From Spirometra erinaceieuropaei (taxonomy: Eukaryota; Platyhelminthes; Cestoda; Diphyllobothriidea; Diphyllobothriidae), in contig CACRXP010000002.1 of the NCBI GenBank assembly GCA_902702965.1, positions 2,257,363 to 2,321,362 on the forward strand: a DNA stretch of 64,000 nt. Direction: 5' to 3'. The translations under genes were made by a program, and so were the position numbers. Below are positions 46,440-57,750 of this stretch, one piece after another (position 1 is the first letter of the stretch; every line of letters begins with the position of its first letter). The notes under the pieces were generated by a model. The model was not told the DNA's origin. It ran no database searches and saw only the letters and a list, made by a program, of their open reading frames with translations.

Positions 46440-47045
46440 TCATCCTGCATTGGTAATAGTTACCGAAGTGGAAGAGAATATGCGCATCCTCGGTTCTTGT
46501 TTGAAAGAAGACGAAGACAAGATCACTGGGACGGTAAATTTATTGGCATTGACTTTCGAACTCGAACTGGAGTTCATCATCAGAGACTGCCAGTGTGCAG
46601 CAACGTGTGAACATTTATATCGTTGTGCCTTAAGGGGAGGGACTACGTCCGTGGCTAGGTCTGGTTTGTGCCGCCTGGTCCACGATGGTCCCCCGGCGTG
46701 GCGACGCCGTTTGTACTTCGCGGCGATGTGAGCTGCCCCACCTGGCTGCGTGGGCGGAGCGCGTGATAACACGCAGGCAAATCAATGTGTCTATTGATAG
46801 AGTTGGTGTCCGACACCCACGCCTCCAACAGTTTTCGCCCCGTCTTGTTGCCGGCTCGCCCAAATATCCTCATGTTGGCGAAGTCGAACTCATGGCCTTC
46901 CTCCAGCGTGTGAGTGGCGACTTGAGATAGAGGATCGCCTCTCCGAACGACCCGTTTGTGCTCAAGTATTCATGAGCTCTGACGTCGTCCTGTTTTGCCT
47001 GTGTAGTGGCAAGGACAGTTATGGCACGGGATTTGATAGACGAGT
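46440..47045 (-). mobile_element. Penelope-like element 3' end, GIY-YIG domain and hammerhead-like motif
   Basis: Minus strand: VYQIPCHNCPCHYTGKTGRR (about 47040-46980), one stop, then EHKRVVRRGDPLSQVATHTL, ANMRIFGRAGNKTGRKLLEA and DTNSINRHIDLPA. These are the Cys-rich start, the catalytic-helix region and the C-terminal signature of the GIY-YIG endonuclease in flatworm Penelope-like elements. The ribozyme-like motif and AATAAA follow at 46588-46539. Confidence 0.75.
46539..46592 (-). ncRNA. Hammerhead-ribozyme-like motif, copy C
   Basis: CTGATGA (complement of 46577-46583), T, stem II GAACTC/GAGTTC with CAGTTC loop, GAAA, GTC, then AATGCCAATAAA. Stem I is GGCA before and TGCC after, with a small internal loop, a layout typical of natural hammerheads. 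The A-U pair in stem II replaces a G-C pair of copy A. Confidence 0.65.
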
Positions 47046-47835
47046 GTACAAGTAGCGCAGTTGGGTATGGGAGTGTCTGACGTAGTTAACTTGGGATTCT
47101 ATTGATTGTTGATAATCTTTGTAACTTTTCAAAGCAATAATCCGTATTTGGAAGCAAACTTGCAAATTTCTGTAATTTAATAGGGCTTCCGGAGTCCACT
47201 GAAGTGAAGAAAGTGCACTGTTTTCGCGAAGAGAGGTGGATTTGTTTACGCAGTAAGTAGTGCAATGCTATTTTAGGAGTGCCAATTGACACACTTTCAA
47301 AATTTTCTGTTGTAGAAACTTTTGATTTAATAATTAGCCTTCAGGTGCTTCCTTGACTTCTGTTTAATTACTTTCTTGTACTCGACCCAGCTGTCCGCTG
47401 CCTGCTATAGAGTGACGCGACTACCATCCACAACACATTATATAATTTATTTATTTTTATAATATATGTTATATGATTTATTATTTGTTATTTATTATTT
47501 ATTATTATAATTTTTTTTCATCTTTCGACCTCTCAAGTTTGGGTAGTTTTGTGCGATCGGAGCTTGATATGTCGACTGTAACCGTGAAATTCACTGAAAC
47601 ATGTATTTCTATGGAAGTCAGTTCGTCGGTTTATGTCGGTTTCAATAGGGATCAGGTTTTCCCAGATTCTGATCGCTAAACCAAATTGTACGACCTCAAT
47701 GACGATACTAACGCCTTCGCGGAGTGCGTTTGATCTTCAACATGCACGCAGCATTGGTCCTGAGCAGGTTTTTAAGTTCATTTATGTGAAAGTTCCTATG
47801 TGACATTGTGTTCTTCAGCTAGACACTTAGATATT
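47046..47835. other. Unassigned AT-rich sequence
   Basis: Includes a TTTA/TTAT-rich low-complexity stretch at 47440-47515. No gene seen. Confidence 0.4.
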
Positions 47836-47839
47836 TGGC

Positions 47840-47945
47840 TGTACCAAAGCCTTCCCCATGCTGTTGTGAGTTCAAATCCCACCGAGGCACCGAGTTTTTC
47901 ACAGCTGGGTCAAAACGAATTTTTTTAACTCTGCCATAACACCTT
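47840..47945 (+). mobile_element. SINE family S2, 5'-truncated copy
   Basis: AAGCCTTCCCCATGCTGTTG, GAGTTCAAATCCCACCGAGG (B box), then TCACAGCTGGGTCAAAACGAAT and CTGCCATAACACCT, as in the next copy. Confidence 0.6.
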
Positions 47946-48104
47946 TGAATTGCAGGAGCCTGGTAGTCATCCGGTGGATTCTAGATGTAGTACTTAGGAA
48001 ATCCTGCTTGATAAGTCAGCTTACTGTATCAGATTTGGTTGATTAAGACGTTGCAGCAGGTTGGGTGGGTAAACTTGATCAAAATATACTAAAACTCATG
48101 TCGT

Positions 48105-48245
48105 CCGATGGGGCGTCGTAGCTCAGGTAGCTAGAGCGTTGGCTGTGTTAAGGCCTTCCCCCCTGCTGTCGTGGGTTCTAATCCCACCGAAGCGGAGTTT
48201 TTTCCCGTTGGGTCAAAATGAATTATTTGAAATCTGCCATAACAC
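48105..48245 (+). mobile_element. tRNA-derived SINE family S2
   Basis: GTAGCTCAGGTAGCTAGAGCG (A box), GTGGGTTCTAATCCCACC (B box) and a unique tail GTTGGGTCAAAATGAATTAT. Box spacing is about 50 bases, and the part between does not fold as a tRNA, so this is a SINE head rather than a tRNA gene. Confidence 0.7.
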
Positions 48246-48419
48246 CTACGCCTCGCCTATCTGACAACAGGCACTGAAGCCACGTGCACGTTATGCCTGT
48301 TTTGCCTTGCTCGAATTCGGTTGTGAGCTTAGACTTGAGCACTGACGGTTTCCGTGATCGACCTGTAAACAACTTGGCGCAGCATAGTTTGTTTGTTAGG
48401 TAGAATTTCTGGCACTCCT

Positions 48420-48870
48420 CTAATGCTAAGCAGGGCTCGCAAGAGACCTTCTGGTAGCTGTAGGGTGGAGAACCCCACTTAACTGTCGGTAGACTGTGGA
48501 TCGTACCATGTGAGGAAGGTGGTGCTGGGGGTTTTATGGGCGGGGCCGCACACAAGACCAGAACTTGAAGAAATGCAAGAAAACAGAAATTTCTTGGATT
48601 TTGCCACATATCTTATAGTACGCCCTCATTTGGCAGCCGAAATGGGCACGTTAGTTAAAAAAAACTAACAATAAGCAGATTTTACGAAAGTAACGAAGTT
48701 TGAATAGTGGGTTAAGGTCATGGGGAGTAATTGCTGTTGACATTATAATGTCTGCAAAGGCCTGTGGATATGACACGATCCGCAGTCTACCGACCGGTAA
48801 GTTAGGTCCTTCACCCTACCACTGCCGACTTTCTCCTCCAAAAGAACCGAAGAGCTTCAGTTATAGCCCT
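48420..48870. repeat. Inverted repeat pair around 250 bases of spacer
   Basis: 48775-48845 (ACGATCCGCAGTCTACCGAC, then TTCACCCTACCACTGCC) is the reverse complement, with changes, of 48425-48505. It lies just outside the T1 MITE copy. Confidence 0.6.
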
Positions 48871-48881
48871 GAGAGGTCGGA

Positions 48882-49268
48882 TGTGGCTATGTAACCCCAC
48901 CTAAAGTAAAAAACCCCAGTCACCACTAATACGAGACCGCTGATAATAGGGTTTTTTTTATAGTTGGGGCCGGTGAACGCACAGGCGATGAGGTCAAGTA
49001 GTTGTATGCAAAAGAACATCTATTGTGAATGCGCGGTTGTACTTGGAATGACAGGGAAATTGTTTCGTTTACCCCTAATCTCTAACTATGACCCCTAATC
49101 CTAAACCCTAACCCCGACTCTAAACCATAACCCTGACCCCTAACCCCTAAACATAACTCCCAACCCCCAACTACAATCCCTAATCATAACCCCTAACCCC
49201 AACCCCTAACTCTTAACCCCAAGCCTAACAGTATTATGCCCATCAGGTGAGGCTACCAAACTACATCA
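48882..49268 (-). mobile_element. MITE T1 with telomere-like core, copy 2
   Basis: Inverted relative to 22849-23096. Ends GTGGCTATGTAACCCCACCT and the complement GTAGCCTCACCTGATGGG. Internal CCCTAA-like tract much longer here (49074-49228). Confidence 0.7.
49074..49228 (-). repeat. Degenerate telomere-like CCCTAA tract
   Basis: About 20 variants of CCCCTAA, CCCTAA and CCCTGA. It is inside the MITE, not at a chromosome end. Confidence 0.85.
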
Positions 49269-49377
49269 TACCCCCTGAGAATACTTTTTCTTCCTCACAA
49301 GTTTGTGAACTTTGACTTTTCACCTGACAGATACTTTTTTCATGAAAACCACATCGAATACAAAACGACCTTTTTCT

Positions 49378-49412
49378 TATATATGTATATATCCATGTAT
49401 ATATATATATAA
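49378..49412. repeat. AT-rich low-complexity tract
   Basis: TATATGTATA-type repeats. Confidence 0.85.
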
Positions 49413-49499
49413 TTACTCAATAGCGACAAATCAAACGAAACCATCTAAAGGATAAGAAGGACACAGATGGTGTTATACTTTGTCCAACATCTCCCCTCA

Positions 49500-50100
49500 C
49501 GAGACATCTGTCTGGATTTAACAGTAGACTGGTGTCTGGGATTGGGAAGGGAAACTGTCGTCAACAGCCTCAGCGCATATTTCTCACCATAGACGCACCT
49601 AAGGCTATCTCGGTGCGTTGAAAGGCGTGGCCTGGAAGGCTCCCAGCAAAAAGGATAACTCGGACCCAGCAGTCAGCCCGGTGAGTGTGTGTGTTTGTGT
49701 GAATTGGTCGACTGATGGGTTGAGAGTCAGGCTGCAATGGTTTCTCCCGGATGTGGCCTCTACGTCATTATACTCTATTGGTATCCGAGTCCCCCAATTG
49801 TTTTTTCGTAAAAACCTGGTCGCTTTTGAGCGAGTCAAGCGTGTGGGGCATGCGTAGACGGGCTGTTTAATTTTGTCAGTTTTTGCGTCCAATCAAGACT
49901 CCGATCTTCTTGATTCTATTTAGGCACCGGACTCCGGTATGTGAGGGAGGAGGGAGTGAGATAGCTGCTGCGCATGTTCACTATCATTATAAACTAATTC
50001 ACATGCATGTCATCGTTCCTGCGTCCACTATGCTACGGCGCACACAGTTGGATATAATCGTTCGCGATGGTCGAAACGTCGCATGGGGCAGTACAATGCA
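49500..50100 (+). repeat. G1 repeat copy, diverged
   Basis: GGTGCGTTGAAAGGCGTGGC, ACTCCGGTATGTGAGG and GCGCACACAGTTGGATATAATC-like blocks in G1 order. Confidence 0.55.
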
Positions 50101-50679
50101 CATTTATACCTTAATCGTTGAATAGCTATTCCCCAACTAATTCACAATCATCTAATTGTCTCTTAGGAGACGGCATTCCAAACAAAAACCGGGATATATC
50201 ATAGGGGTGCAAGAACTCGAAATCGGAGAGTCTTCACATGTCTTGGGTCTTGCAGCCAATGTGTTAGCTGTAGTTTGTAGCTGACTGTTCACCGGTTCAT
50301 TTGGCCCAGAAGGTGTTACCCTCTGTCCAAAGCTGATAAGCAACCACCAGATTTCGGCAATCCACCGGATCACTGCTTGGAATATGTGCTCACCGTAGGG
50401 ACTCAGTGGTGCCCACCACGAGACTTCATTCACTCCACTGCCATGGACGCCTTGGTCGCGCATGTCGCCAACATCGGGCCTAGATGGATGGCATCGGCGA
50501 TGGAATCTGCAGAGTGCCTACCGGGAAGAATAGACTGTACACTGTCTACGCCAATCGTGTGATCGACGCAAACAAAACAACCTTCTGTCTTCGTCAAAAC
50601 CTGATACAACAACGGCCTTGGGAGGTGCGACACGGTTAGAGGGATCGCAAGACTGAAGAGAGAAAGACTATGCGTACAA

Positions 50680-51610
50680 CGAAAACGACATAAAGAATTT
50701 TTTTGCGTCAATCAGGGCGGTATACGACCCCCACACCAAGCGTCGGAGGGCAGCGGCCTCCACTGAAAAATGTCAAATTAGGAAACGCTGGGTCGAACGC
50801 ACTTCAGAAGTCTCCTCAGACGACCATCTAGGAGTTCCGACGCCACCACCAATAGGCTACCTTAGCAGAAAACAAGATATATTCTGAAGCAGTGACCCAC
50901 CCTCCCAGAGACAGTCAAAGCCGCGCAACAGCTCCTCAGCGCGGCAAAGCACAGGGATCTGACACGATTCCGGCACAACTCCACAAACATAGAGGACGTC
51001 GGTTGACTGACCAATTCCATTCACCTTTCGGGAGATGTGGCGGCGAGAATAACTTCAACAGCGCTTCAAAAACGTGACAGTCGTCCACCTCCAAAAACTG
51101 AAGGACAGTCACCAATTCTGCAACGATCACTGAGGCATTTCCCTCCTCAGCATTGCAGGAAATATTTTTGCTTGTCCTCTTCTCAGTCGCCTTCTTTCGA
51201 AAAGCCAAGGATGGAAACATGATACCATCAGTATGATCCTCGCTGCCAAAATAATGCTGAAGAGGTGCGACGAAATGCATACCTACCTTTGTGAGCCTGA
51301 CGAAAGCCCTGAACACAGTTAATCCCTCTGAAGAATGGTGCCGAACTTCGGATGCCCAGAACAATTCACGCATATGGGGCGTCAACTACACGACGCCGTG
51401 GTGGCGCGCCTCACGGACGCCGAGACAGTCTCAGAAGCATCTGGAGTGATCAATGGAGTGAAACAGAGCTGTGTTCTCGCCTTCACTTTGCGATATCCAA
51501 GCATTCAGGCCCCCCACGAGTCTCTCCACGACCTGCTCTTCGCATAAGAGTGTACGTTCCACCGTGCGCATCGCCCAAGAGCCGGATTCGTATGAATCCA
51601 ACTTCGTAGA
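50680..51610 (+). mobile_element. Heavily decayed RTE-like LINE
   Basis: Frames in sequence read NDIKNFFASIRAVYDPHTKR, then TVKAAQQLLS, the GSDTIPAQLHKHRGRRLTDQ block, and NFGCPEQFTHMGRQLHDAVV followed by SEASGVINGVKQSCVLA. This is the order in the cestode RTE family with a zinc-finger tail. Many stops and shifts; the YADD region is not seen. Confidence 0.75.
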
Positions 51611-53060
51611 ATACTCTATGGTAGGTGGCGTTCATCAGTGCTGCTGTGATGTGGATCATCGTTATACGTTTTGCAGGGGCGAAAAAGGAATTTGAGGCGA
51701 ACTACGCAGAGCTCTGATGAAAACTGGGGCACAGCATAAAGAGCTGAATTTGGCTTGTTGGCGACAAAGTGTACAGCAAGGGAATAGCGCAGGCCTAGCT
51801 GCAACAAACTTAGGAGGGATTCTGTTAATGCCGAGGACTTAAAAAGCCCTTTATGCTCCCTCTTCCTGCTGGTGTTTTGAGGCTGACAACTAACAGATAA
51901 TTCCGGCATATGGCGTGACTCTGGATCTCTGCTCATACTCAGTGATCGGGCAATTTGAATTTCCTGTATTTCCCCCTGGGCGCCTGCTCTCACTTCAGTA
52001 ACTATTGATCCGAATGAAGTGGTTCCCAGAGAAAGGAGTTCAGTGATTTGATTATTATTGATTTTATTATTGTTGTTGGCTGAATTTACATTGCGAACTG
52101 TTTTTTTCAGCAATCGATCAATTCTTAAAAACAGAAAGGGGCTAGCTGTTTTAAAATCCTTCGTATCTGATGGAAGTAACAGTTAAGTCGACACTGCCAT
52201 TTCCCGTAAGGTCCGGAGTCCTGATTAACCCCTCCTTGCAATGCTAAGAGAAGTTTATGTCACGAGGTAGACTATGAAACTAGGTTTCCCCTTGTAATTG
52301 GGCAAACCTAGGCCGGCCCATTAAAGTTAACGAAATCGAGCACGAGAGATGTTGCGCACTTATGATTTATAAGTAAATATAAAAACTCTCATAGTACCAT
52401 GAGTGAGTCATGCAGACAAGTTCAGCAGCGCCCGAGACCCACCTGTGCCATTTTTTAAACTGATTAAAATACTTTACTAATTTATGCGTATGGTTTTTTT
52501 TCAAAAAATACAATCTTTAGTCTAAATCACCAAAACGAGGTTATAAGGCATGCCTTCTTTGGCAGACAGTGCCGAATCAATGTGCACAAGGAGCAATCCT
52601 GCAAGTCCGAATACCAGCACCTTCAGGGGATCGACGAGGGAGTCTTCGTTTTGAAAGGACTGAAGCACCGCAAGATTCCCAAGCAGCACTAGAAATGAAA
52701 GAGTTCAGAGTACAGAATAGGCGCGAGAGAAAATTTAGCACGACAGACAATTAACAACTAACGCTCCTGACCGCCCTGCCAACTGACCACCCTCTTTTCC
52801 TGACAAAAAGATGCGTAAACAGCTTAGTATCTAGCCCCTTTCTTAACACCGACTGGGCAACGTCTTCAGCTAATTGTTCTAATGAACGACACTACTTTCG
52901 GAAAAGTTGACTCAGCAATGGTTAATTTCTTGGAACCCAATTATCTCCTGACTCGTACTGACTTGCAACGCAAAAGACTTTCATATCCGATGTGGGGGAA
53001 AGGGACCAGGTCCTTTGAAAGCTTGTCTCATGAGTTGTCTCTAATTTTGTCGATTTCAAG
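51611..53060. other. Unassigned sequence
   Basis: The 165-codon minus frame at 51616-52113 is low-complexity (SANNNNKINNNQ) without family resemblance. Confidence 0.35.
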
Positions 53061-53067
53061 AGACCTA

Positions 53068-53480
53068 CAGTGGGCGACCCAAATCATGAAATGTTTGGTG
53101 TTGGAGTTTGGTGTGGTCGGGTTTGTTTTTGGGATTGACTGATATCTCAGAAAGCCTTTTTCCAGAGAAAAATTCATGTTAGGTCCGTTTTATTGAGAAA
53201 AAAGGCAAATATTAGGCAAAATTGAATGTTTTCGGATATCGACGTAATTTTTTGTTAGCAAGTATCACCTATTAAAGCTTCTCCTTTGCGTACGTTGCGT
53301 CATATAGAAACTGTCATATCACCAATATAAATATCAAAAAATCTACCATGAAGATGGAAATTGCAATTTTGATTTCATGAAAATCAGGCCAGGGCAGGTA
53401 TGTAAGAAGACATTCTTTTCATGAAACAAAAGATGTTTGCCCTCTACAAATTCCATTTAGAAAAAATGAAATGTTTGATG
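53068..53480 (+). repeat. Possible FB1-related element head
   Basis: TA-CAGTGGGCGACCCAAATCATGAAATG resembles FB1-type ends, but no matching right end was found. Confidence 0.3.
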
Positions 53481-54430
53481 TCGTCAAACGCAGCAAAAAG
53501 CTTGCCCGACAGTACTTGTTTTACCACATGGGGAATTAGTGGGCGTAAACATGTGCACATAGACTGAGCTCGACATGCTGCCACCTTTCTCTGTCACGCC
53601 GCATAACAAAAATATCAAAGAAATTCCTATTGCAATTCGATTTTGAGAGCATCCGAAAATTCGTGACCGAAGGGCCGCCACGTGAGTCAATAGTTGGCCT
53701 TTTCAATATTAGCTAGGCCACTCTGTGTCAGACCGTTAATAATAAAATTGTGTCTCGAGTTAAACAAGGTGGGCCAAAACGGTCCACATGCAAGCAGGAT
53801 GACGATTTTATTCCCCGAACACTAAGAGTTAGCATATATGCCCCCTAAGACCATTCACAAGGAACGCCTGCCAATGTTTTCTTTGCGCATACTTATGAAA
53901 AAAAGAAAAACTCGACCTCCATCAGCAAAAAGCCATTTCTAAACATGAAACTTATTGGAGAACGCTTTTTGTTTGCCAAGAATACATTGATTACAGATTT
54001 TCATTCTGGGAAAGCATTTGATTTTGTGATGAGGTATTATTTTTAAACAAGCCGCTGAAGTCAGCCCGGACGGTCAAATGCGGGAGGGACTTCTTACGAA
54101 AACACTCTATATCGATACCAACTTTTAAGAACTATCGATACCTGATAGTTCGGATGGCCATCGGATTCGGTGAGCGGCCAATCTGGAGTCCAACAACGAA
54201 GACGATAAATGGTAAGGTGTTCATCGATGTCGTTAAGAATGCCTTCGGTTATGAAGACATTTATCGATGTCGAATGAAACCCCGTAATGTTACAGGATAG
54301 AGTCCCTGTTCACCTTTCAGTGCAATTATGATTCAACTTCAGCGAGCGACTATGATATAATGTTTTAGACCACAGCCAGCCTCTCCGCCTGCGATCTTTG
54401 AGGCATTTTTGCTTTCGCTACTAGCCCGGA
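53481..54430. other. Unassigned sequence
   Basis: A pair of ATTTATCGATGTCG motifs (54217 and 54257) is the only local pattern. Confidence 0.35.
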
Positions 54431-54439
54431 TCTGAATTC

Positions 54440-54735
54440 GACCTATTAGCCCGTTTGGGTGTGGTTCCGAATATGATAGTGATGAGAGAATCTTGAACTT
54501 GCTAACCAGAACCAGTGTGAGAACAAATCTGTAAGAGGCAAGGTCAGTGCGGTCAAGGGCGTATAGCTTTTTCTAAGAAGAGTGCCCAAATAAAATGATG
54601 TCATTAGCATAGTCAAGTTCCGAGTTGAAAAGGCATGTCCTAACTGAAAGCTCTTAAGGTCGTGGAGGGTCACAGATAGAACAAGGCTTACTGCATAATT
54701 AAAGAGAACTGACAAGATTTATAGCTTGGTTGCGT
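54440..54735 (-). mobile_element. Short reverse transcriptase fragment of another LINE
   Basis: Minus strand: VLFNYAVSLVLSVTLHDLKS in one frame and, shifted, FNSELDYANDIILFGHSS. This is the strand and catalytic turn of a reverse transcriptase with YADD changed to YAND, then a stop. Clade uncertain. Confidence 0.6.
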
Positions 54736-55100
54736 GTGGGGTCCCCATTTCAAAGGTTTTATTATCGAAAGCACCTCACTACAGGGCGTTCTGCAGTCCA
54801 AGGAACCTTTCGATTTTACACCAGCGAATATCTGCACAGGAAAGAATTGCCGTGTCTATCTCCGTTGGTACGGGTGAACTGATACCCGAATGGCTTTTGT
54901 CGCGGATACCAGAGCCAACTACAAGACAAATTCTCCCGTTCCCGAGATCCCCTACTAGTTTTCGAAATTGTTATAACGCCGGGTTTTGCAGTAGTCAATT
55001 TTTTATCAGCATAAAAATGTGAACAATCGTGAAAGCAACTGATCTTCATTCTACAGTTAAATTACACAGAAGAGCCGAATTCAATTCGTCGTTTTAAATC
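54736..55100. other. Unassigned sequence
   Basis: Short overlapping frames only. Confidence 0.35.
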
Positions 55101-55104
55101 CATT

Positions 55105-55215
55105 TGATCAAATAGTAAAAAAGTCGGTGGCACCCGTGGCACTCGAACCCAGGACAGAAAGTGCAATGCTTGTGTACAGTGAACGTTCTAACCATCTGAG
55201 CGGCGAGGCCCCCAC
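55105..55215 (-). mobile_element. tRNA-like SINE head
   Basis: Minus strand: GCCGCTCAGATGGTTAGAACG (A box) and CTGGGTTCGAGTGCCACGGG (B box), about 45 bases apart. Confidence 0.5.
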
Positions 55216-56650
55216 CGGCAACCGTGAATTGGACCAGATTTGGCAAAATCTTGGCGCATTTCTTGAAAAACAAGACCAAACCACACTAGTTGAAGTTTGA
55301 CCTTTCACACTTGATAGATGCAAAAGATTTCGACTAAAACACCGAGGATTTCAGCGGGGACAACCAGAACTTCTAAAATACGCTCTCCATGATAGGCAAT
55401 AACAAAGATTCGAAGATGGTGAAAACGGTGCTGAGGAGGAAGGTTTTCCTGACTTAGATGGTTCTACGAGGATCACAAGCGGTGATACTACTCGCGTCGT
55501 AGAGTCCTCAGACGCATTTGCAACGATGTCGCTCCATGCCGAAGTAAAATCAAAAGGTGTCTCTACTGAAATCACAGCGGCCGAGATATAATTCGAGCCG
55601 AGATTCCCATTCTAAGTAGCTTTTTAAAATTCTTTTTAATTTTGGACGAATCTTCTTAAGAATGCCTGGTAAAGTAAGAGCTTCATATCGTCTTACAGGA
55701 AACAGCCTCTCGCCGGAGAGTAGCGGCTTAATTAATAAATTTTGGGTTAAGATATTTGCTATGGGCTCTATACTTGGAAATTTTGAGATAGGCTCTTATT
55801 GTGGAGACACTTTAACAGGTCAAAAGTAGTTATAAGGTATCTATGCAGCTTTATAGAAAGACCGACTATTGAAATTCGGCTTAATCATCAATTCAAGATA
55901 AAGTTGTTTCCAAAGCCAACCACTGACAGAAAGACCAGCCGATCATTTTGTGCCTGCACCAGAGAGACTGAAGCAAGTCAGGAGTGGAAAAACTCTTCTT
56001 CAACAGTTACGGATCTCCCCTTCGCTAAAATATTTTCAGAAGGGAGTCTCCTTTATTCTAGGCTACCAACTCACCTCCGTAGAGAAAGGCATCCACGGCC
56101 GCGGGTATAACGTCAGAGTAAAGGCAGCCGAACAAGCAGAGGACACCACAAAGACGGATGCAGAATCCGATGCCCAAAAAGAGCCAACTACTCCACAGGC
56201 ACAGTTGGTATAGATTGTGATTTTCTACAGCAAAATAGAACGGTCACTTATCATGAGGGCCTAGGAAGGCAAGCAGGTTAACGAAAAGGCAATGAAAAAC
56301 TGGTCTTTAGCATCCATAGGCTGAGTGAAGCAATTCAGCAAACAATGTCTAAGCCCTTTTCTGCGAGCTTTCAGGGGAGAAAGTATTGCAAAACGCAGGA
56401 ACAAATACAAAAGCACACTCAAAAGGAAAAGTCACTTAGATAGCGTATTTTTCAAGCAACTTTAGACGCGTTTGTAAATACAGTCATATTTTATGTAAAA
56501 GTGACATAGAAAAATCGCCTCTTAACTTTGTTCTGTGGGTATATGTATCAGCAATTTTATCGATTACGTAAAAGAAAAGGTCAGTTCGGCCTTAAATTAT
56601 TCATTGAACACTTGCGCTTTCTGGAGCACTGTTTGGGTTATTAATTTTCT
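55216..56650. other. Unassigned sequence
   Basis: An 87-codon frame at 55950-56213 is charged and ends TTPQAQLV-stop; it could be an exon but has no recognisable relatives. Confidence 0.3.
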
Positions 56651-56656
56651 TTGGCC

Positions 56657-56734
56657 GAACATGGGAATACGTATTCCTCACTACTACAGGTGGTCTTGCG
56701 CCAAATTCCCGAGGTGGCACGTATTCCCGTGTTC
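56657..56734. repeat. 78-base element with inverted ends
   Basis: GAACATGGGAATACGTATTC at the left and CACGTATTCCCGTGTTC at the right pair with few mismatches. CCCTAACC-like units follow to 56800. Confidence 0.5.
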
Positions 56735-56906
56735 TAACTTTAAGCCCAAACCTAGTCCTCCTAACCATAATTATTACCCTTCAATCCTAACCCTAGCCCA
56801 CTGAATTTGAGTGCAGGGCCAACTACAGTACGAGGGAGGTACTTAAAATCATGTCCTACCATTTTTAAGATCGCACGACGGAGAGCAATGCTTTTTACGT
56901 AAAACG

Positions 56907-57619
56907 GTGTTTGGTGAAAGAGTTAGAAAAATTTGCTCGGCACGGAGCATAAAGAAGAAACTTGAAAATATCCTAGGATTGCTCCTCGAAAACGGTTATC
57001 CTGATAGGTACATTGCAAAGAATGTTGCCGAACGACTGGAAGAGCTCAACATCCTGACTGCGAAAAGAAAACTCTTTTCCTCAAAGTCCCTGTGTAGAGA
57101 AACGCAGAGAGTGAAACTCCAAGAAGACGTCTTGATCAAGCTGTCTCAGGAACCTTCCCAGCAGCAAGGGTTCGAATATTATTCTTTTCTAGCCATATTT
57201 TATGCGGAGAAGGCGAGGATAAGTTGTCGTCTCAGACCACCTCGATCTGCTCCTCTGGAGCAGGTTATATTGGTCGCACGAGTCGGCGCATAGCCAAAAG
57301 AATACGAGAAAACCTTCTGGCATGGCTGGAAAGAGGCAAAATTAAGAACATAAGCAGCGACATCCTCACACCTATTGTTGATTCCGGGTATCGTATGGAC
57401 CCCAGTGAAGCTTCTCGCGTGATTTACAATGTCCCGTCGATCTACCGTAAGTTACCGGGCCAGCGTCTATTAGCAACGGCAGAGGCGGCCACTATCAAGT
57501 TACGAAATCCGGTTTTGTGCGTGCAGATGGAGTTCTTTCAGCCTCCGCGCTCACCGTGGTCAAATGTCGACCAACTACATTCATCCCTCCGCACCCTTCC
57601 GCTCTCACCCCGCCCCTGA
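56907..57619 (+). mobile_element. Penelope-like element fragment: reverse transcriptase end and GIY-YIG endonuclease
   Basis: First frame reads RKICSARSIKKKLENILGLL and ENGYPDRYIAKNVAERLEEL, the end of the reverse transcriptase region; the second (57224 on) reads CSSGAGYIGRTSRRIAKRI, then RENLLAWLERGKIKNISS and VIYNVP. These are the CSCGA-YIGRT start and the Arg helix of the GIY-YIG domain. A frameshift near 57230 separates them, so the protein is broken. Its GIY-YIG type differs in sequence from the fragment at 47000. Confidence 0.8.
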
Positions 57620-57750
57620 CATGATTTTTACTATCCCCCACCCCCACCGCCCTAGTTCCACACCCTCTCCATGTCTTAAGACGGACTTCAGTCGCTTCTC
57701 TAATCAGTGACATGTTTTGCTTGACGCTTGACGAGAATTTATCGAAAGTA

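Noticed and set aside
46450..46731. Plus-strand 93-codon frame
   Set aside because: Shadow of the minus-strand GIY-YIG and hammerhead-bearing Penelope-like end.
48115..48198. Possible tRNA gene (A and B boxes present)
   Set aside because: The arms do not pair as an acceptor stem, the box spacing is long and the same head plus tail recurs at 47840 and 59520, so it is a SINE.
48223..48609. 128-codon minus-strand frame with a signal-peptide-like start
   Set aside because: It includes SINE sequence at one end and one arm of an inverted repeat; no conserved domain.
49074..49228. True telomere or chromosome end
   Set aside because: Units are degenerate, bounded by MITE ends and by ordinary sequence on both sides, with a second inverted copy at 22.9 kb.
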